Positions 1-6,548 of a DNA stretch of 10,000 nt are shown here, in pieces. The notes below the pieces were generated by a model. The model saw nothing but the letters and a program-made list of their open reading frames with translations, did no database searches and was not told where the DNA came from. Source of the stretch: Desulfomonile sp. Its GTDB lineage: Bacteria > Desulfobacterota > Desulfomonilia > Desulfomonilales > Desulfomonilaceae. The stretch covers positions 1 through 10,000 of the forward strand of contig JAIWNO010000189.1 in assembly GCA_020216785.1 (NCBI GenBank). The letters are read 5' to 3'. Within the stretch, counting starts at the first letter, position 1, and each line of letters opens with the position of its first letter. The position numbers and the translations under genes were made by a program.

Positions 1-417
1 CTCATATTCTCGGCTAACCCAAGACTCCTTGGCCAACTCACCGAGACGCGAGATGTAACTCAAAGGAGGAATCCGGTAAATTGCTCCCACTATAACGCAA
101 ATCGCCACGAGGACAGTCACATACACTTTTCTGTTAAACGCGAGACCGCCCTTGACCCTGCCCACAAAGTATCCGGTCAGAGGTCTCCAGTTGAGGTATA
201 TGTGAACTCCTCCGGCGACGAGGAACAACACACTGCCAATCAGGTGGATGTCGGCCCAGTTCGTTTTGGTCAAACCCAGAAACTGCCAGTCAGTCCAATA
301 TGCAATCCGACCGTGGGGGACCACGAAGGCTACGATCCCCGAAAGAGCCAGAATAAGAAAGCCGGCCGCAGTCATGAGTGAGGTGAGCCCTCTTACGTTC
401 AACCGGTTGCTCCTCAT
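1..417 (-). CDS. DUF4405-type cytochrome-b-like membrane protein (3' end outside window)
   Basis: An open frame from ATG 417 to the window edge, 139 codons with no stop, so the C-terminus is missing. GGAGG lies 10 nt upstream of the ATG. Three membrane segments are visible at about 14-34, 57-76 and 98-114. The second carries two histidines (His58 in D-I-H-L-I-G, His72 in G-G-V-H-I-Y-L-N-W) and His35 follows the first, a pattern expected for heme-b ligation in small cytochrome-b-like proteins. The segment I-A-Y-W-T-D-W-Q-F-L-G-L-T-K is typical of DUF4405 proteins in Desulfobacterota. These are thought to pass electrons through the membrane but are largely uncharacterised. A long gap separates it from the permease, so it probably has its own promoter. 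Confidence 0.75.
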   Translation of the reverse strand, partial: MRSNRLNVRGLTSLMTAAGFLILALSGIVAFVVPHGRIAYWTDWQFLGLTKTNWADIHLIGSVLFLVAGGVHIYLNWRPLTGYFVGRVKGGLAFNRKVYVTVLVAICVIVGAIYRIPPLSYISRLGELAKESWVSREYE

Positions 418-534
418 CGTGCTCTCACCTCCATACGGCCGTTATTGAAATCCGCTCTGTCAGGGTCATCGGAAAATTCCGAGAAAACGGGGATGTCATT
501 CTGGCTTGTTCCATCTTTAATGCGACATGGAAAC

Positions 535-553
535 CCACGTGCTTTGCACGTGG
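535..553. repeat. CACGTG-containing palindrome, copy 1
   Basis: CCACGTGC, loop TTT, GCACGTGG: a perfect 8-bp stem with a 3-nt loop. The near-identical copy at 760-778 lies 225 bp away, and the two flank the 76-bp dispersed element. REP-like repeat function is inferred from structure only. Confidence 0.7.
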
Positions 554-559
554 TCAGAG

Positions 560-574
560 GGCATAGGCTATGCC
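560..574. repeat. Short palindrome
   Basis: GGCATA, loop GGC, TATGCC forms a 6-bp stem. It lies seven bases right of the first CACGTG palindrome and between two copies of CATGGAAACCC (526-536 and 593-603), suggesting that 526-603 is one composite repeat unit. Confidence 0.45.
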
Positions 575-613
575 GAAAATGTCCAAAGCTTTCATGGAAA
601 CCCGTCGCCCCAC

Positions 614-689
614 GCCGTCACCCCGGACTTGATCCGGGGTCCAGTATTAAAGGCAATGCCTGGATTCCGGCTTTCGCCGGAATGACGGC
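614..689. repeat. Dispersed intergenic palindromic element (REP/MITE-like)
   Basis: A 76-bp element bounded by GCCGTCA (614-620) and its inverted copy TGACGGC (683-689). Inside are two hairpins: ACCCCGG against CCGGGGT, and ATTCCGGC against GCCGGAAT. This arrangement, with a GTCATTCCGGC... arm and a TGGACCCCGGATC... arm, resembles a short intergenic repeat that I recognise from many proteobacterial genomes. It has no coding capacity and is probably a non-autonomous mobile element or its remnant. Confidence 0.7.
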
Positions 690-732
690 AGTAGGTCCCA
701 TATAAGTCGCAGGAGGCTGAATTCAACGACAC

Positions 733-749
733 AGCCCCCTACGGGGGCT
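733..749. repeat. GC-rich short hairpin
   Basis: AGCCCCC and GGGGGCT form a 7-bp stem with a 3-nt loop (TAC). Together with the adjacent CACGTG palindrome it gives two strong hairpins in a row downstream of the permease gene, a plausible factor-independent or processing barrier although no T-run is present. Confidence 0.55.
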
Positions 750-759
750 AACAGCAAAG

Positions 760-778
760 CCACGTGCTCTGCACGTGG
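760..778. repeat. CACGTG-containing palindrome, copy 2
   Basis: CCACGTGC, loop TCT, GCACGTGG: a perfect 8-bp stem with a 3-nt loop. It differs from the element at 535-553 only in the middle loop base. It starts 48 bp after the permease stop and could also help end that transcript. Confidence 0.7.
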
Positions 779-826
779 ATCTTTACTCGTGGGTCCTTCT
801 TCGCTCTCAACGCAATGATGCTCCTG

Positions 827-1600
827 TCAGATATGAATCTGAAAATAGAGAAGGATATATTTGAGAGATACGTAACAAAACAGAAACCCGAAGAGGGCTT
901 TAAGCAAATTGGGCTTGAGCTTTGCCACGAGTCTCGCCCCATAAATGGCGCCAACCAGAGCGCCAACGCCGAGAACCACTGCCACGGGAAGATTTACGAC
1001 GTCCTGGTAAATCTTGAAGAGCGCCCCGACGAGCGCCATCCAGACGAACGCGGCCATCGAGGTCCCTATGGCCAGTTTCATGGGAGCTTTGAAGAAGTAG
1101 ATGAACGATGGAACAAGGGCATATCCGCCTCCAAGTCCGATGATGCCGGTGAGGAAGCCAATGCCTGATCCCAGCGCAGATTTCGACAAGACCGTACCCG
1201 GCACTTGGTTGCCTTGAGGAGGTGGTGTGGTCCCGAACATGCCCTCGTACAACATTCTTATGGAAACGATGATAAACGCTATGCCGATTATCAGGTCAAT
1301 CAGCTCCCCGTACGTTTTGATGTAGCCGAAGACAAACGAACCGACAATCACCCCGACGATCCCGCTCAGACCAACTTGGAGCGCTGTTGAAAGGTCCACG
1401 TTCTTCATGGTGAAGTGCTGTATCGCGCCGGAGCCAGCGGTGAACACCACGGCAGTCAGGGTGGTTCCCACGGCAAAAGCCGGGTCGAAATTGAAGCCGA
1501 ACCGGATTACAGGCATGATCAACGCACAGCCTCCTGTGCCAAGAAGGCCGCCTATAACCCCGGCCAGAAAGCCGACCACGAGATAAGCGATGTAAATCAT
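827..1600 (-). CDS. TauE/SafE-family permease (putative sulfite/organosulfur exporter)
   Basis: A 257-residue membrane protein with about eight spans, the usual size of the TauE/SafE (DUF81) family. Each half carries the family's glycine-rich signature near its start: G-L-L-G-T-G-G at 18-24 and G-I-I-G-L-G-G-G in the second half, each followed by a hydrophobic segment. Members export sulfite, sulfoacetate and similar anions, though most are uncharacterised. The start has GGGGG about 9 nt upstream, overlapping the end of the preceding doubtful ORF. Given the rhodanese, thioredoxins and DGC protein upstream, export of a sulfur oxyanion or thiol compound produced in this pathway is a reasonable inference. 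A 409-bp repeat-rich gap follows, so this is probably the last gene of the main transcript. Confidence 0.9.
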   Translation of the reverse strand: MIYIAYLVVGFLAGVIGGLLGTGGCALIMPVIRFGFNFDPAFAVGTTLTAVVFTAGSGAIQHFTMKNVDLSTALQVGLSGIVGVIVGSFVFGYIKTYGELIDLIIGIAFIIVSIRMLYEGMFGTTPPPQGNQVPGTVLSKSALGSGIGFLTGIIGLGGGYALVPSFIYFFKAPMKLAIGTSMAAFVWMALVGALFKIYQDVVNLPVAVVLGVGALVGAIYGARLVAKLKPNLLKALFGFLFCYVSLKYILLYFQIHI

Positions 1601-1604
1601 GGTA

Positions 1605-1754
1605 TTAACCCCCTTCTGTCCGTTCTCGGCACCAAGCCAGGGTTGCCGGAATCAATATTGGGATATCGGGTGAGCGGATCTTTGCTGCCCCCACAGTTGA
1701 ATACCCGTGACAGCCATAAAACTCGCGATCGTTTTTTACCGAAAGATTCTTCAT
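1605..1754 (-). CDS. Doubtful 49-codon ORF before the permease gene
   Basis: A frame from ATG 1754 to TAA 1605 encodes 49 residues with two cysteines and no recognisable motif or membrane segment. Only a weak GAGA precedes the ATG. The stop lies 4 bp before the permease start, which would suit translational coupling, but the composition is not clearly coding. It could simply be the leader of the permease gene. Confidence 0.2.
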   Translation of the reverse strand: MKNLSVKNDREFYGCHGYSTVGAAKIRSPDIPILIPATLAWCRERTEGG

Positions 1755-1776
1755 GGTGTTCTCAATCACGGAGCCG

Positions 1777-1803
1777 GCAGCCTCATGAGTGAAATGAGGC
1801 TGC
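1777..1803 (-). other. Strong hairpin downstream of the HEAT-repeat gene
   Basis: A perfect 10-bp inverted repeat (GCAGCCTCAT and ATGAGGCTGC) with a 7-nt loop begins 22 bp after the HEAT gene stop. No T-run follows on the minus strand. It may cause partial termination or protect the upstream mRNA. The position, just after a stop and before a 225-bp gap, fits a transcript boundary. Confidence 0.45.
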
Positions 1804-1825
1804 GCGCACTCAAGGCCTCTCAGTC

Positions 1826-3136
1826 TCATCCGCCGCGTCGCTTTTCTTTCCACCCTGTTGAGTGGCCTTGGCCGCCCTTTCGCAGTTCATCGAGCGCAGC
1901 GGTAATCAATCCTCTCATCCTCTGTTCCGGCTCGCGAGCAAGGGCCCCTTCCAGTATTTCGATCGCCGGTTGAGAAGCACTGGTCCCCGCGACCCGGAGA
2001 GCATTCACTGCAGCGACGCGAATCTTCTCGTCTTTGTCGACGAGCGCCTTCCCCAATGCGGCAAAACTCTCTTGCGAAGATGCTTTGATGCTCCCGAGAG
2101 CAGAAATTGCGGCGATACGCGTCCGCTGCGGTCCTGACTCAGCCAGTGAAATCAGGCTCGGGATTGCGTCCGCCGCCCTATTGGGAAGTCCTTTGATAAC
2201 CCCGATCGCGATCAATCGGTTGTCTTCGTTCCGATCTTGAAGCGCCTTGATCAGTTGGTCGGAGTAGGAATCAAGTCTCGGCCGATATCGCACGAGCGCC
2301 ATCAGTGCTTCTTTTCGAACAAACGCCTCCGAATCGTCCAGGGCTTTGAGGCACAATGGAAGGGCATGATCTCCTTTGGTGTCGATATCGATCACCGTCC
2401 ACAAAACCCGGCGTCGGAGTTGCGGCCCCACTTTGTCATACAGGCCTGCAATTTGGGGAAGAAGGTGCTCTCCGCGGCCCTTCAAACTCTGCAAGACCTT
2501 TAATGCGTTATCAAGCAGCTGCTGTTCACGCACTTCAAGTGCTTCCGAGAGCACGGAGATGATCTTCTCCGGTGATTCTCGTGCGATCCTGCTGAGCGCC
2601 AATCGCGCCCCGGAAGCCGTGCTTTGATGGTCACTCCCAAGCGCTTTTACAAGATGAGGGGGAGTGGAATCGTCATACGTCCCAAGCAAAGCGAGAGCGA
2701 TCTCAACGTTGGTCTTCATCAGCGGGTCGGTCTCCTCGGCTCGTCGTTGCAAAGCCTCTTTTACTTCCGGCGAACTTGGACCAAGTCTGCCAAGTGAAAG
2801 CACAACTTCTCGACGTACCTCAATCTTTTCGTCACCGAGCGCGGTCACCAACGGTCGAATAATCCTGCTGGAAGCGGAGGAGAAAAAACCGAGCCCTTCA
2901 GCGGACGCGCGACGCACACGCCAATCAGGGTCTTGCAAGGCTTCGAGAAGAGGGCCAACTGCCCTCGACGGCTTTTCTCAACCGCCACAAAGATCTTTGA
3001 TAGCCTTCACTCTCACTTCCGGCGACGGGTCTTTCAGACCCCTGATAAGATCGTCCACCGTGTCGGCCACAGCATACGAGAGTACTGTCGGCACAACGGT
3101 GACGCACACGAGAATGATGGTCGTGAGTGTCTTCAT
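1826..3136 (-). CDS. Exported HEAT-repeat protein with one in-frame TGA (candidate selenoprotein)
   Basis: Read from ATG 3136 to TGA 1826 the frame spans 437 codons with a single internal TGA at 2978-2980, codon 53. AAAGGA 9 nt upstream supports the ATG. The first 25 residues form a signal peptide ending A-V-A before D-T-V-D-D, so the protein is probably periplasmic. HEAT-type repeats start at once (D-L-I-R-G-L-K-D-P-S-P-E-V-R), continue across the TGA without loss of register (A-V-G-P-L-L-E-A-L-Q-D-P-D-W-R-V-R-R) and run to about residue 425, ending in a basic tail. Such solenoids bind proteins. Starting translation at TTG 2938 would remove the signal peptide and half a repeat. The TGA follows C-G-G, making C-G-G-U if read as selenocysteine, and a SECIS-like hairpin follows. 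Alternatives are a nonsense change from GGA (Gly) or a sequencing error. No other frame damage is visible. Confidence 0.75.
2945..2980 (-). promoter_or_regulatory. SECIS-like hairpin at the in-frame TGA
   Basis: On the minus strand the TGA (2978-2980) is followed by an 11-nt spacer and then a perfect 17-nt stem-loop at 2950-2966: GAGGGC, loop AGTTG, GCCCTC. A lower stem pairs GAGAA (2975-2979, including part of the TGA) with TTCTC (2945-2949). The minimal Escherichia coli fdhF SECIS is a 17-nt stem-loop 11 nt after its UGA, with G and U required in the loop, so spacing, size and loop G-U agree. The bulged U of fdhF is missing. Whether it binds SelB is untested. Confidence 0.45.
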
Positions 3137-3228
3137 GATCCTTCATCCTTTGAAACAGCAGCGGACGGGGACCATTCCGCCTATGACTCGGGTTTGCTCC
3201 CGGCAGATTCACCGCCGTGGACGGAGGC

Positions 3229-3654
3229 TTAACCGCAACAGCTGCGAGATTTCCCCGCGTGAACAGAAACCGTCGTCATACGACCCTTGAGGGAATCCTT
3301 CACAGCGGCCTTCACCTTTTCGACCTCACTGGGGATCAGGTTGGTGTTCGAGTTTTTCTCGATACCGAGATCGTACAGCACGACGTACGCCTGAAGCGGC
3401 ACATCCGCGTGCTCCAGAATCTTTCTCGCACAACCCACCGCGCACCCATCCACGGTGATCAGCCCTTCAGACTTTTTGGCGGCCTCCACGAAGGTCGGCA
3501 AGTGAGCGCCGATCGCAGCCACACAGAACATTTTTCCGAATCCTTCACGGGTCAACTCCACCGCGGCCTGATTGGCCAACTGCCCCAGGTTCGAGGCCCC
3601 GGAGCACGCTAGAATCATGACATCCTGGTTTTTCGTGCAACATTCGTCAGACAT
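3229..3654 (-). CDS. DGC-domain putative zinc-binding protein
   Basis: A 141-residue soluble protein of the DGC family (annotated as putative zinc-binding; function not established). It contains the N-terminal C-S-G-A-S-N-L-G-Q-L-A-N-Q (17-29) and the signature D-G-C-A-V-G-C-A-R-K (69-78). Extra cysteines occur as a pair near each end (Cys5-Cys6 and Cys139-Cys140), giving at least eight cysteines overall, well suited to metal or thiol binding. AGGA 8 nt upstream fixes the start. DGC genes are often neighbours of TM0996-like disulfide proteins, CcdA and thioredoxins, and the same company is present here. The protein probably senses, carries or buffers a thiophilic metal or sulfur species, but nothing in the sequence says which. 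Confidence 0.88.
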   Translation of the reverse strand: MSDECCTKNQDVMILACSGASNLGQLANQAAVELTREGFGKMFCVAAIGAHLPTFVEAAKKSEGLITVDGCAVGCARKILEHADVPLQAYVVLYDLGIEKNSNTNLIPSEVEKVKAAVKDSLKGRMTTVSVHAGKSRSCCG

Positions 3655-3696
3655 GGCGTGAATCCTTTCCTCATGGGTATTTTAAAAACCGAAAAC

Positions 3697-4164
3697 TCAT
3701 GCTGTTGCAGGCGGCTGCTTCTCCGCCGGGATCAAGATATGCGAAACGTTCGGCTCGTCTCTGTCCGCTACCAGAATGGACAGAGAAATAAGAAAGAGCA
3801 GGGTATCCCGGACGAGGTGATAAGGGCCGACACGCCCTGCCGATGACGCAGCCGACGTGAAACAACCGCAATTGATGTCCAGTCCAATGGTGTAAACGTA
3901 AATGAGGGCTGCCAGGAAAATCCCCAGCATTCCTGTAGTAAGCAGCGCGCACGGCTTTGTCTGGATGCCGAGAATTAACAAAACTCCAGCGCCAAGCTCG
4001 ATCCACGGCACAACCAGAGCGAGAAGATTACTCCATGCTGCCGGAACGAGCATGTAGTTCCGTATCGCCATAGCGAAGCCCGCTGGGTCAACAATCTTGT
4101 GTATGCTGGCGAGAACGAAGAGTCCGCCGATAATGACGCGGGCGATGAGCACGTAAAACTTCAT
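3697..4164 (-). CDS. MauE/DoxX-like four-span membrane protein
   Basis: A 155-residue integral membrane protein with four predicted spans (about 4-22, 44-66, 74-94 and 118-134). The early segment L-A-S-I-H-K-I-V-D-P and the later D-I-N-C-G-C-F (Cys99, Cys101) are typical of the MauE/DoxX group. In methylotrophs MauE works with the thioredoxin-like MauD in forming disulfides of methylamine dehydrogenase; most relatives in other bacteria are uncharacterised but occur next to thioredoxin-fold or rhodanese proteins, as here. AGCGAGG 6 nt before the ATG marks the start. The spacing of 11 bp from the J-domain gene and 42 bp to the DGC gene indicates an operon. A role in membrane thiol chemistry is inferred. 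There is no methylamine dehydrogenase gene in the window, so the name mauE would be misleading. Confidence 0.82.
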   Translation of the reverse strand: MKFYVLIARVIIGGLFVLASIHKIVDPAGFAMAIRNYMLVPAAWSNLLALVVPWIELGAGVLLILGIQTKPCALLTTGMLGIFLAALIYVYTIGLDINCGCFTSAASSAGRVGPYHLVRDTLLFLISLSILVADRDEPNVSHILIPAEKQPPATA

Positions 4165-4175
4165 AGTGAACCTCG

Positions 4176-4562
4176 CTACGGGGCCGAATCGTCAGACGAT
4201 GCGTCGTGCCTCGCGGTCCGGCGTTCGTGATCGGTAGATGCAGCCTGGTTTTGCATCCTGAATCTTTCCGCAGTCCGGAGTGCCTGATAGAACCGGACAA
4301 AAGGATGAGAGATGTCCACACCGCCGCAAGCGGCCATTGGATTCAGATCGGTTTTGCGAAGTGTTTGTTGGGGTTTTCTATCCATCAACGCGTCATAAGC
4401 CTCTTGAATCTGCTTGAACCTCTGTTCGGCCCCAGGGTTGTCAGGATTCAGGTCCGGATGATACTTCTTGGCGAGACACCGATACACTCTTCTGATCTCC
4501 CGGTCACTGGCGCCCTTGGGAAGTCCGAGAATTTCGTACGGGTCTCGAAAGCTGTCGCTCAT
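4176..4562 (-). CDS. Stand-alone J-domain (DnaJ-like) protein
   Basis: A 128-residue protein with a complete J-domain at residues 6-62: D-P-Y-E-I-L-G-L, the invariant H-P-D at 35-37, and the closing helix F-K-Q-I-Q-E-A-Y-D-A-L. J-domains stimulate the ATPase of Hsp70 (DnaK) and direct it to particular substrates. The G/F region, zinc-finger and substrate-binding domains of full DnaJ are absent; instead there is a unique 65-residue polar tail with a C-G-G and a basic stretch. It is therefore a class III co-chaperone, probably specialised. GGAG 8 nt upstream supports the start. The MauE-like gene follows after 11 bp, so both are in one transcript. Its presence suggests chaperone-assisted assembly of a cluster product (inference). 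Confidence 0.88.
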   Translation of the reverse strand: MSDSFRDPYEILGLPKGASDREIRRVYRCLAKKYHPDLNPDNPGAEQRFKQIQEAYDALMDRKPQQTLRKTDLNPMAACGGVDISHPFVRFYQALRTAERFRMQNQAASTDHERRTARHDASSDDSAP

Positions 4563-4645
4563 CGAATCTTCTCCGCAAATATCATTGCGCCTCTTCTAAT
4601 CTTTGGAGACCGCAGCCCCAGGGGAAATTACCCGACCATCTCCTT

Positions 4646-4666
4646 CTCGTCTGTCGTAACGACGAG
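4646..4666 (-). other. Small hairpin after the rhodanese gene
   Basis: CTCGTC and GACGAG form a 6-bp stem with a 9-nt loop, 13 bp after the rhodanese stop. No T-run follows on the minus strand, so it is at most a weak terminator or an mRNA-stabilising element inside the 117-bp gap before the J-domain gene. Confidence 0.25.
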
Positions 4667-4679
4667 GAAGTAACAGCCT

Positions 4680-5285
4680 CTAAACATTGCCGTTACGCCT
4701 CCAGGCGAGGCCGCTGCCCCGACAGGCCACCTGATGCTCCAGCGCTTGAGACCCCTCTATACCGAAGTCGCCGTCCTCGGGCGAAGTCCCGCTCTCGATT
4801 GAGCGCTCCACAGGAAATCCGGCCCTTTCCCAGGCAGCGAAACCGGAACTCATGATGAGCATGTTTTTGTAGCCTCTCCGTCCCAAAAACTCCCCAACCC
4901 TTTCCGCCATGTCGCACTCAGGTCCGTAACAATAAAGAATGATTCGGCTGTCGAGGGGCAGCAGGGGTTCGGTTGCCGGAAATCGCTCTTCTGCACTCTC
5001 AGGCGGAAAACAAATAGCCCCTTTTACATGTGCTTTGGCGTAATCATCGCACTTACGCGAATCAACAAACACGGTTGAGCCGTCATCAAAGTATTGCCGT
5101 GCCTCTTTTTCATCCACGAGCGACACTTTAACGCCGGCAACCATCACTTCTTTGGGCGCGACGTACACCCAGGGGAGCGGTCTCTGGGACATCAAATTGA
5201 TCATAGGGCCTATAGCCCCAAAGAGAACTGACATTATCAACGCTCGGCAAATGACCTTTATGCCGTTTTTCAAGTTCGTGCTCAT
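4680..5285 (-). CDS. Membrane-anchored rhodanese-like protein
   Basis: A 201-residue protein with an N-terminal membrane segment at about residues 10-31 and a single rhodanese domain at about 55-160. Rhodanese hallmarks are V-D-S-R (74-77), Y-A-K-A-H-V-K-G-A (82-90) and the active-site loop C-Y-G-P-E-C, where Cys119 at the end of the I-I-L-Y strand is the expected persulfide-carrying residue and Cys124 a second thiol; S-G-F-A-A-W closes the domain. Rhodaneses transfer sulfane sulfur between donors and thiol acceptors. The ATG overlaps the xdhC stop by four bases, so translation is coupled and roughly equal amounts are expected. The signal-anchor would place the domain outside the cytoplasm, which fits poorly with direct service to cytoplasmic XdhC; orientation should be tested. 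The last 35 residues are low in conserved features. Confidence 0.88.
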   Translation of the reverse strand: MSTNLKNGIKVICRALIMSVLFGAIGPMINLMSQRPLPWVYVAPKEVMVAGVKVSLVDEKEARQYFDDGSTVFVDSRKCDDYAKAHVKGAICFPPESAEERFPATEPLLPLDSRIILYCYGPECDMAERVGEFLGRRGYKNMLIMSSGFAAWERAGFPVERSIESGTSPEDGDFGIEGSQALEHQVACRGSGLAWRRNGNV

Positions 5286-6475
5286 CGTGACCTCGTTGAC
5301 CTGTCCAGGTCACCACGGGAACAAGAGGAGCCCGGACTGTTAGCCATGTTAATCTGAGTACCTTGCTCACAGATCTCTCCAGTGGTCACTTTCAATTGGG
5401 CCTCTCGGCCTCCGTTACTCATCCGTGTGTGCCTTACCTGAATCATTTCGCCGACAATCGAGACAGCGATCTCCTGAGGCGTTTCTCCTCCAATGTTAAG
5501 GCCTATTGGTGCGTGCACCCGCTTGAGTGCTTCCTCACTGAACCCAGTTTTCAGGAGGGCGTCAAAAGTCATTGACGTCTTACGCCTGGACCCAATCATG
5601 CCGATATAACCTGCCGACGAGCGTAGCGCTTGTTCCAGGACCGTCTTGTCGTGGGCATGTCCCCTTGTGACAATGACGACAAAGCTGTCCTCATCCAGGG
5701 GGAGATCCGCAACGCACCCCTCAAACGAGTCCAGGACGATGATCATGTCTGCCTCGGGGAATTTCGTGGCACAGGCAAACTCAGACCGGTCGTCAAGCAC
5801 CACAACCTTGAAGTTGACATAGGCTGCCAAATGAGCAACACAAATGCCCACATGACCTGCCCCAAATATGTATACGGTGCCGGAAGGTTTGATCCATTCA
5901 AGAAAGATCGGATATTCCCATCCACCCAGTTCGGTCAATTGTGCAGTCTTCAGATTGCCGCCGCAACGGAGCGACTCGATCAAGTTGATGCATCCAGGGA
6001 ACCCGCCCACGCGAAAGCCTCCGCTGTCCATCAGTGCGTGATTCAGTCGCTGCGGGCTCTGCTCTCCGACTCCGATGAAAACTTCGGAGATGAGATATCC
6101 GGAGGCTTTCTTCTGAGTTATCTCGACCAAACGTCGAATGATTTTGTGAAAAAGGATGTCATCGCGGCCCACGAACTCAATAAGCACATCTGCTTCTCCG
6201 CCGCAAATCATTTCCAACGACTCGACGTCCGAGCCGGCGAAGGAAAAGATCTGTCGCTGTGAGGCCTTCCACTGGATGGACTCGAGAGCCAGCTCTCGAA
6301 TCTTTGCCTCAAATTGTCCTCCTCCAATGGTGCCCACCATTCCGCCGTCGTGCTTCACGAGAAAACGTGTCCCCACGCTGCTCGGACAAGCCCCTTGCAC
6401 GGAAAGGATTGTCGCCAGAACAAACTCGCGGCCTCGTGCAATTTCTTCGGCTGCTGCTTTCCAGATTTCCAGCAT
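5282..6475 (-). CDS. xdhC: XdhC/CoxI-family molybdenum-cofactor maturation protein
   Basis: A 397-residue protein of the XdhC/CoxI family, which binds molybdenum cofactor, promotes its sulfuration and inserts it into xanthine-dehydrogenase-type enzymes. The N-terminal XdhC domain shows G-A-C-P-S-S-V-G-T-R (28-37), G-T-I-G-G-G-Q-F-E (48-56) and M-I-C-G-G-E (89-94), whose Cys is typical of the family. A Rossmann domain follows with G-A-G-H-V-G at 205-210. I place the start at ATG 6475 because GGAG lies 8 nt upstream and the protein then begins like its relatives; in-frame ATG 6529 and TTG 6562 add residues without a well-placed binding site. The C-terminal 45 or so residues are a polar extension. 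The stop overlaps the rhodanese start (ATGA). No molybdenum hydroxylase genes are in the window, so the client enzyme is encoded elsewhere. Confidence 0.88.
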   Translation of the reverse strand: MLEIWKAAAEEIARGREFVLATILSVQGACPSSVGTRFLVKHDGGMVGTIGGGQFEAKIRELALESIQWKASQRQIFSFAGSDVESLEMICGGEADVLIEFVGRDDILFHKIIRRLVEITQKKASGYLISEVFIGVGEQSPQRLNHALMDSGGFRVGGFPGCINLIESLRCGGNLKTAQLTELGGWEYPIFLEWIKPSGTVYIFGAGHVGICVAHLAAYVNFKVVVLDDRSEFACATKFPEADMIIVLDSFEGCVADLPLDEDSFVVIVTRGHAHDKTVLEQALRSSAGYIGMIGSRRKTSMTFDALLKTGFSEEALKRVHAPIGLNIGGETPQEIAVSIVGEMIQVRHTRMSNGGREAQLKVTTGEICEQGTQINMANSPGSSCSRGDLDRSTRSR

Positions 6476-6548
6476 ATCTGTATCTCCAGCCAATTTACTA
6501 ACTGTGGTCGGCACGAAGACCTGAGTCATTCCTTTCGGTGTCGCCTGC

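Larger units (their letters stand above)
418..826. other. Gene-free, hairpin-dense intergenic region
   Basis: Four hundred bases with no supportable gene on either strand. They hold at least five inverted repeats plus an 11-bp direct repeat, listed separately. The left end (418-431) carries the GGAGG ribosome binding site of the DUF4405 gene, whose promoter should lie in the roughly 100 bases before it; no clear -35/-10 pair is visible. Confidence 0.6.

Noticed and set aside
526..778. Repeats as a CRISPR array
   Set aside because: Only two copies of the palindrome occur, 225 bp apart, without regular spacers.
764..1168. Long plus-strand frames over the permease, and similar ones over most other genes (for example 2664-3290, 5630-6262 and 7218-7892)
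   Set aside because: They mirror minus-strand genes with recognisable domains and good ribosome binding sites, and show no motifs of their own.
1826..2938. HEAT-repeat gene starting at TTG 2938
   Set aside because: This start is inside a HEAT repeat and drops a clear signal peptide that lies in the same frame upstream of the TGA.
2925..3212. Separate 95-codon minus-strand frame upstream of the HEAT repeats
   Set aside because: It is an alternative frame over the true signal-peptide and first-repeat coding sequence and has no domain features.
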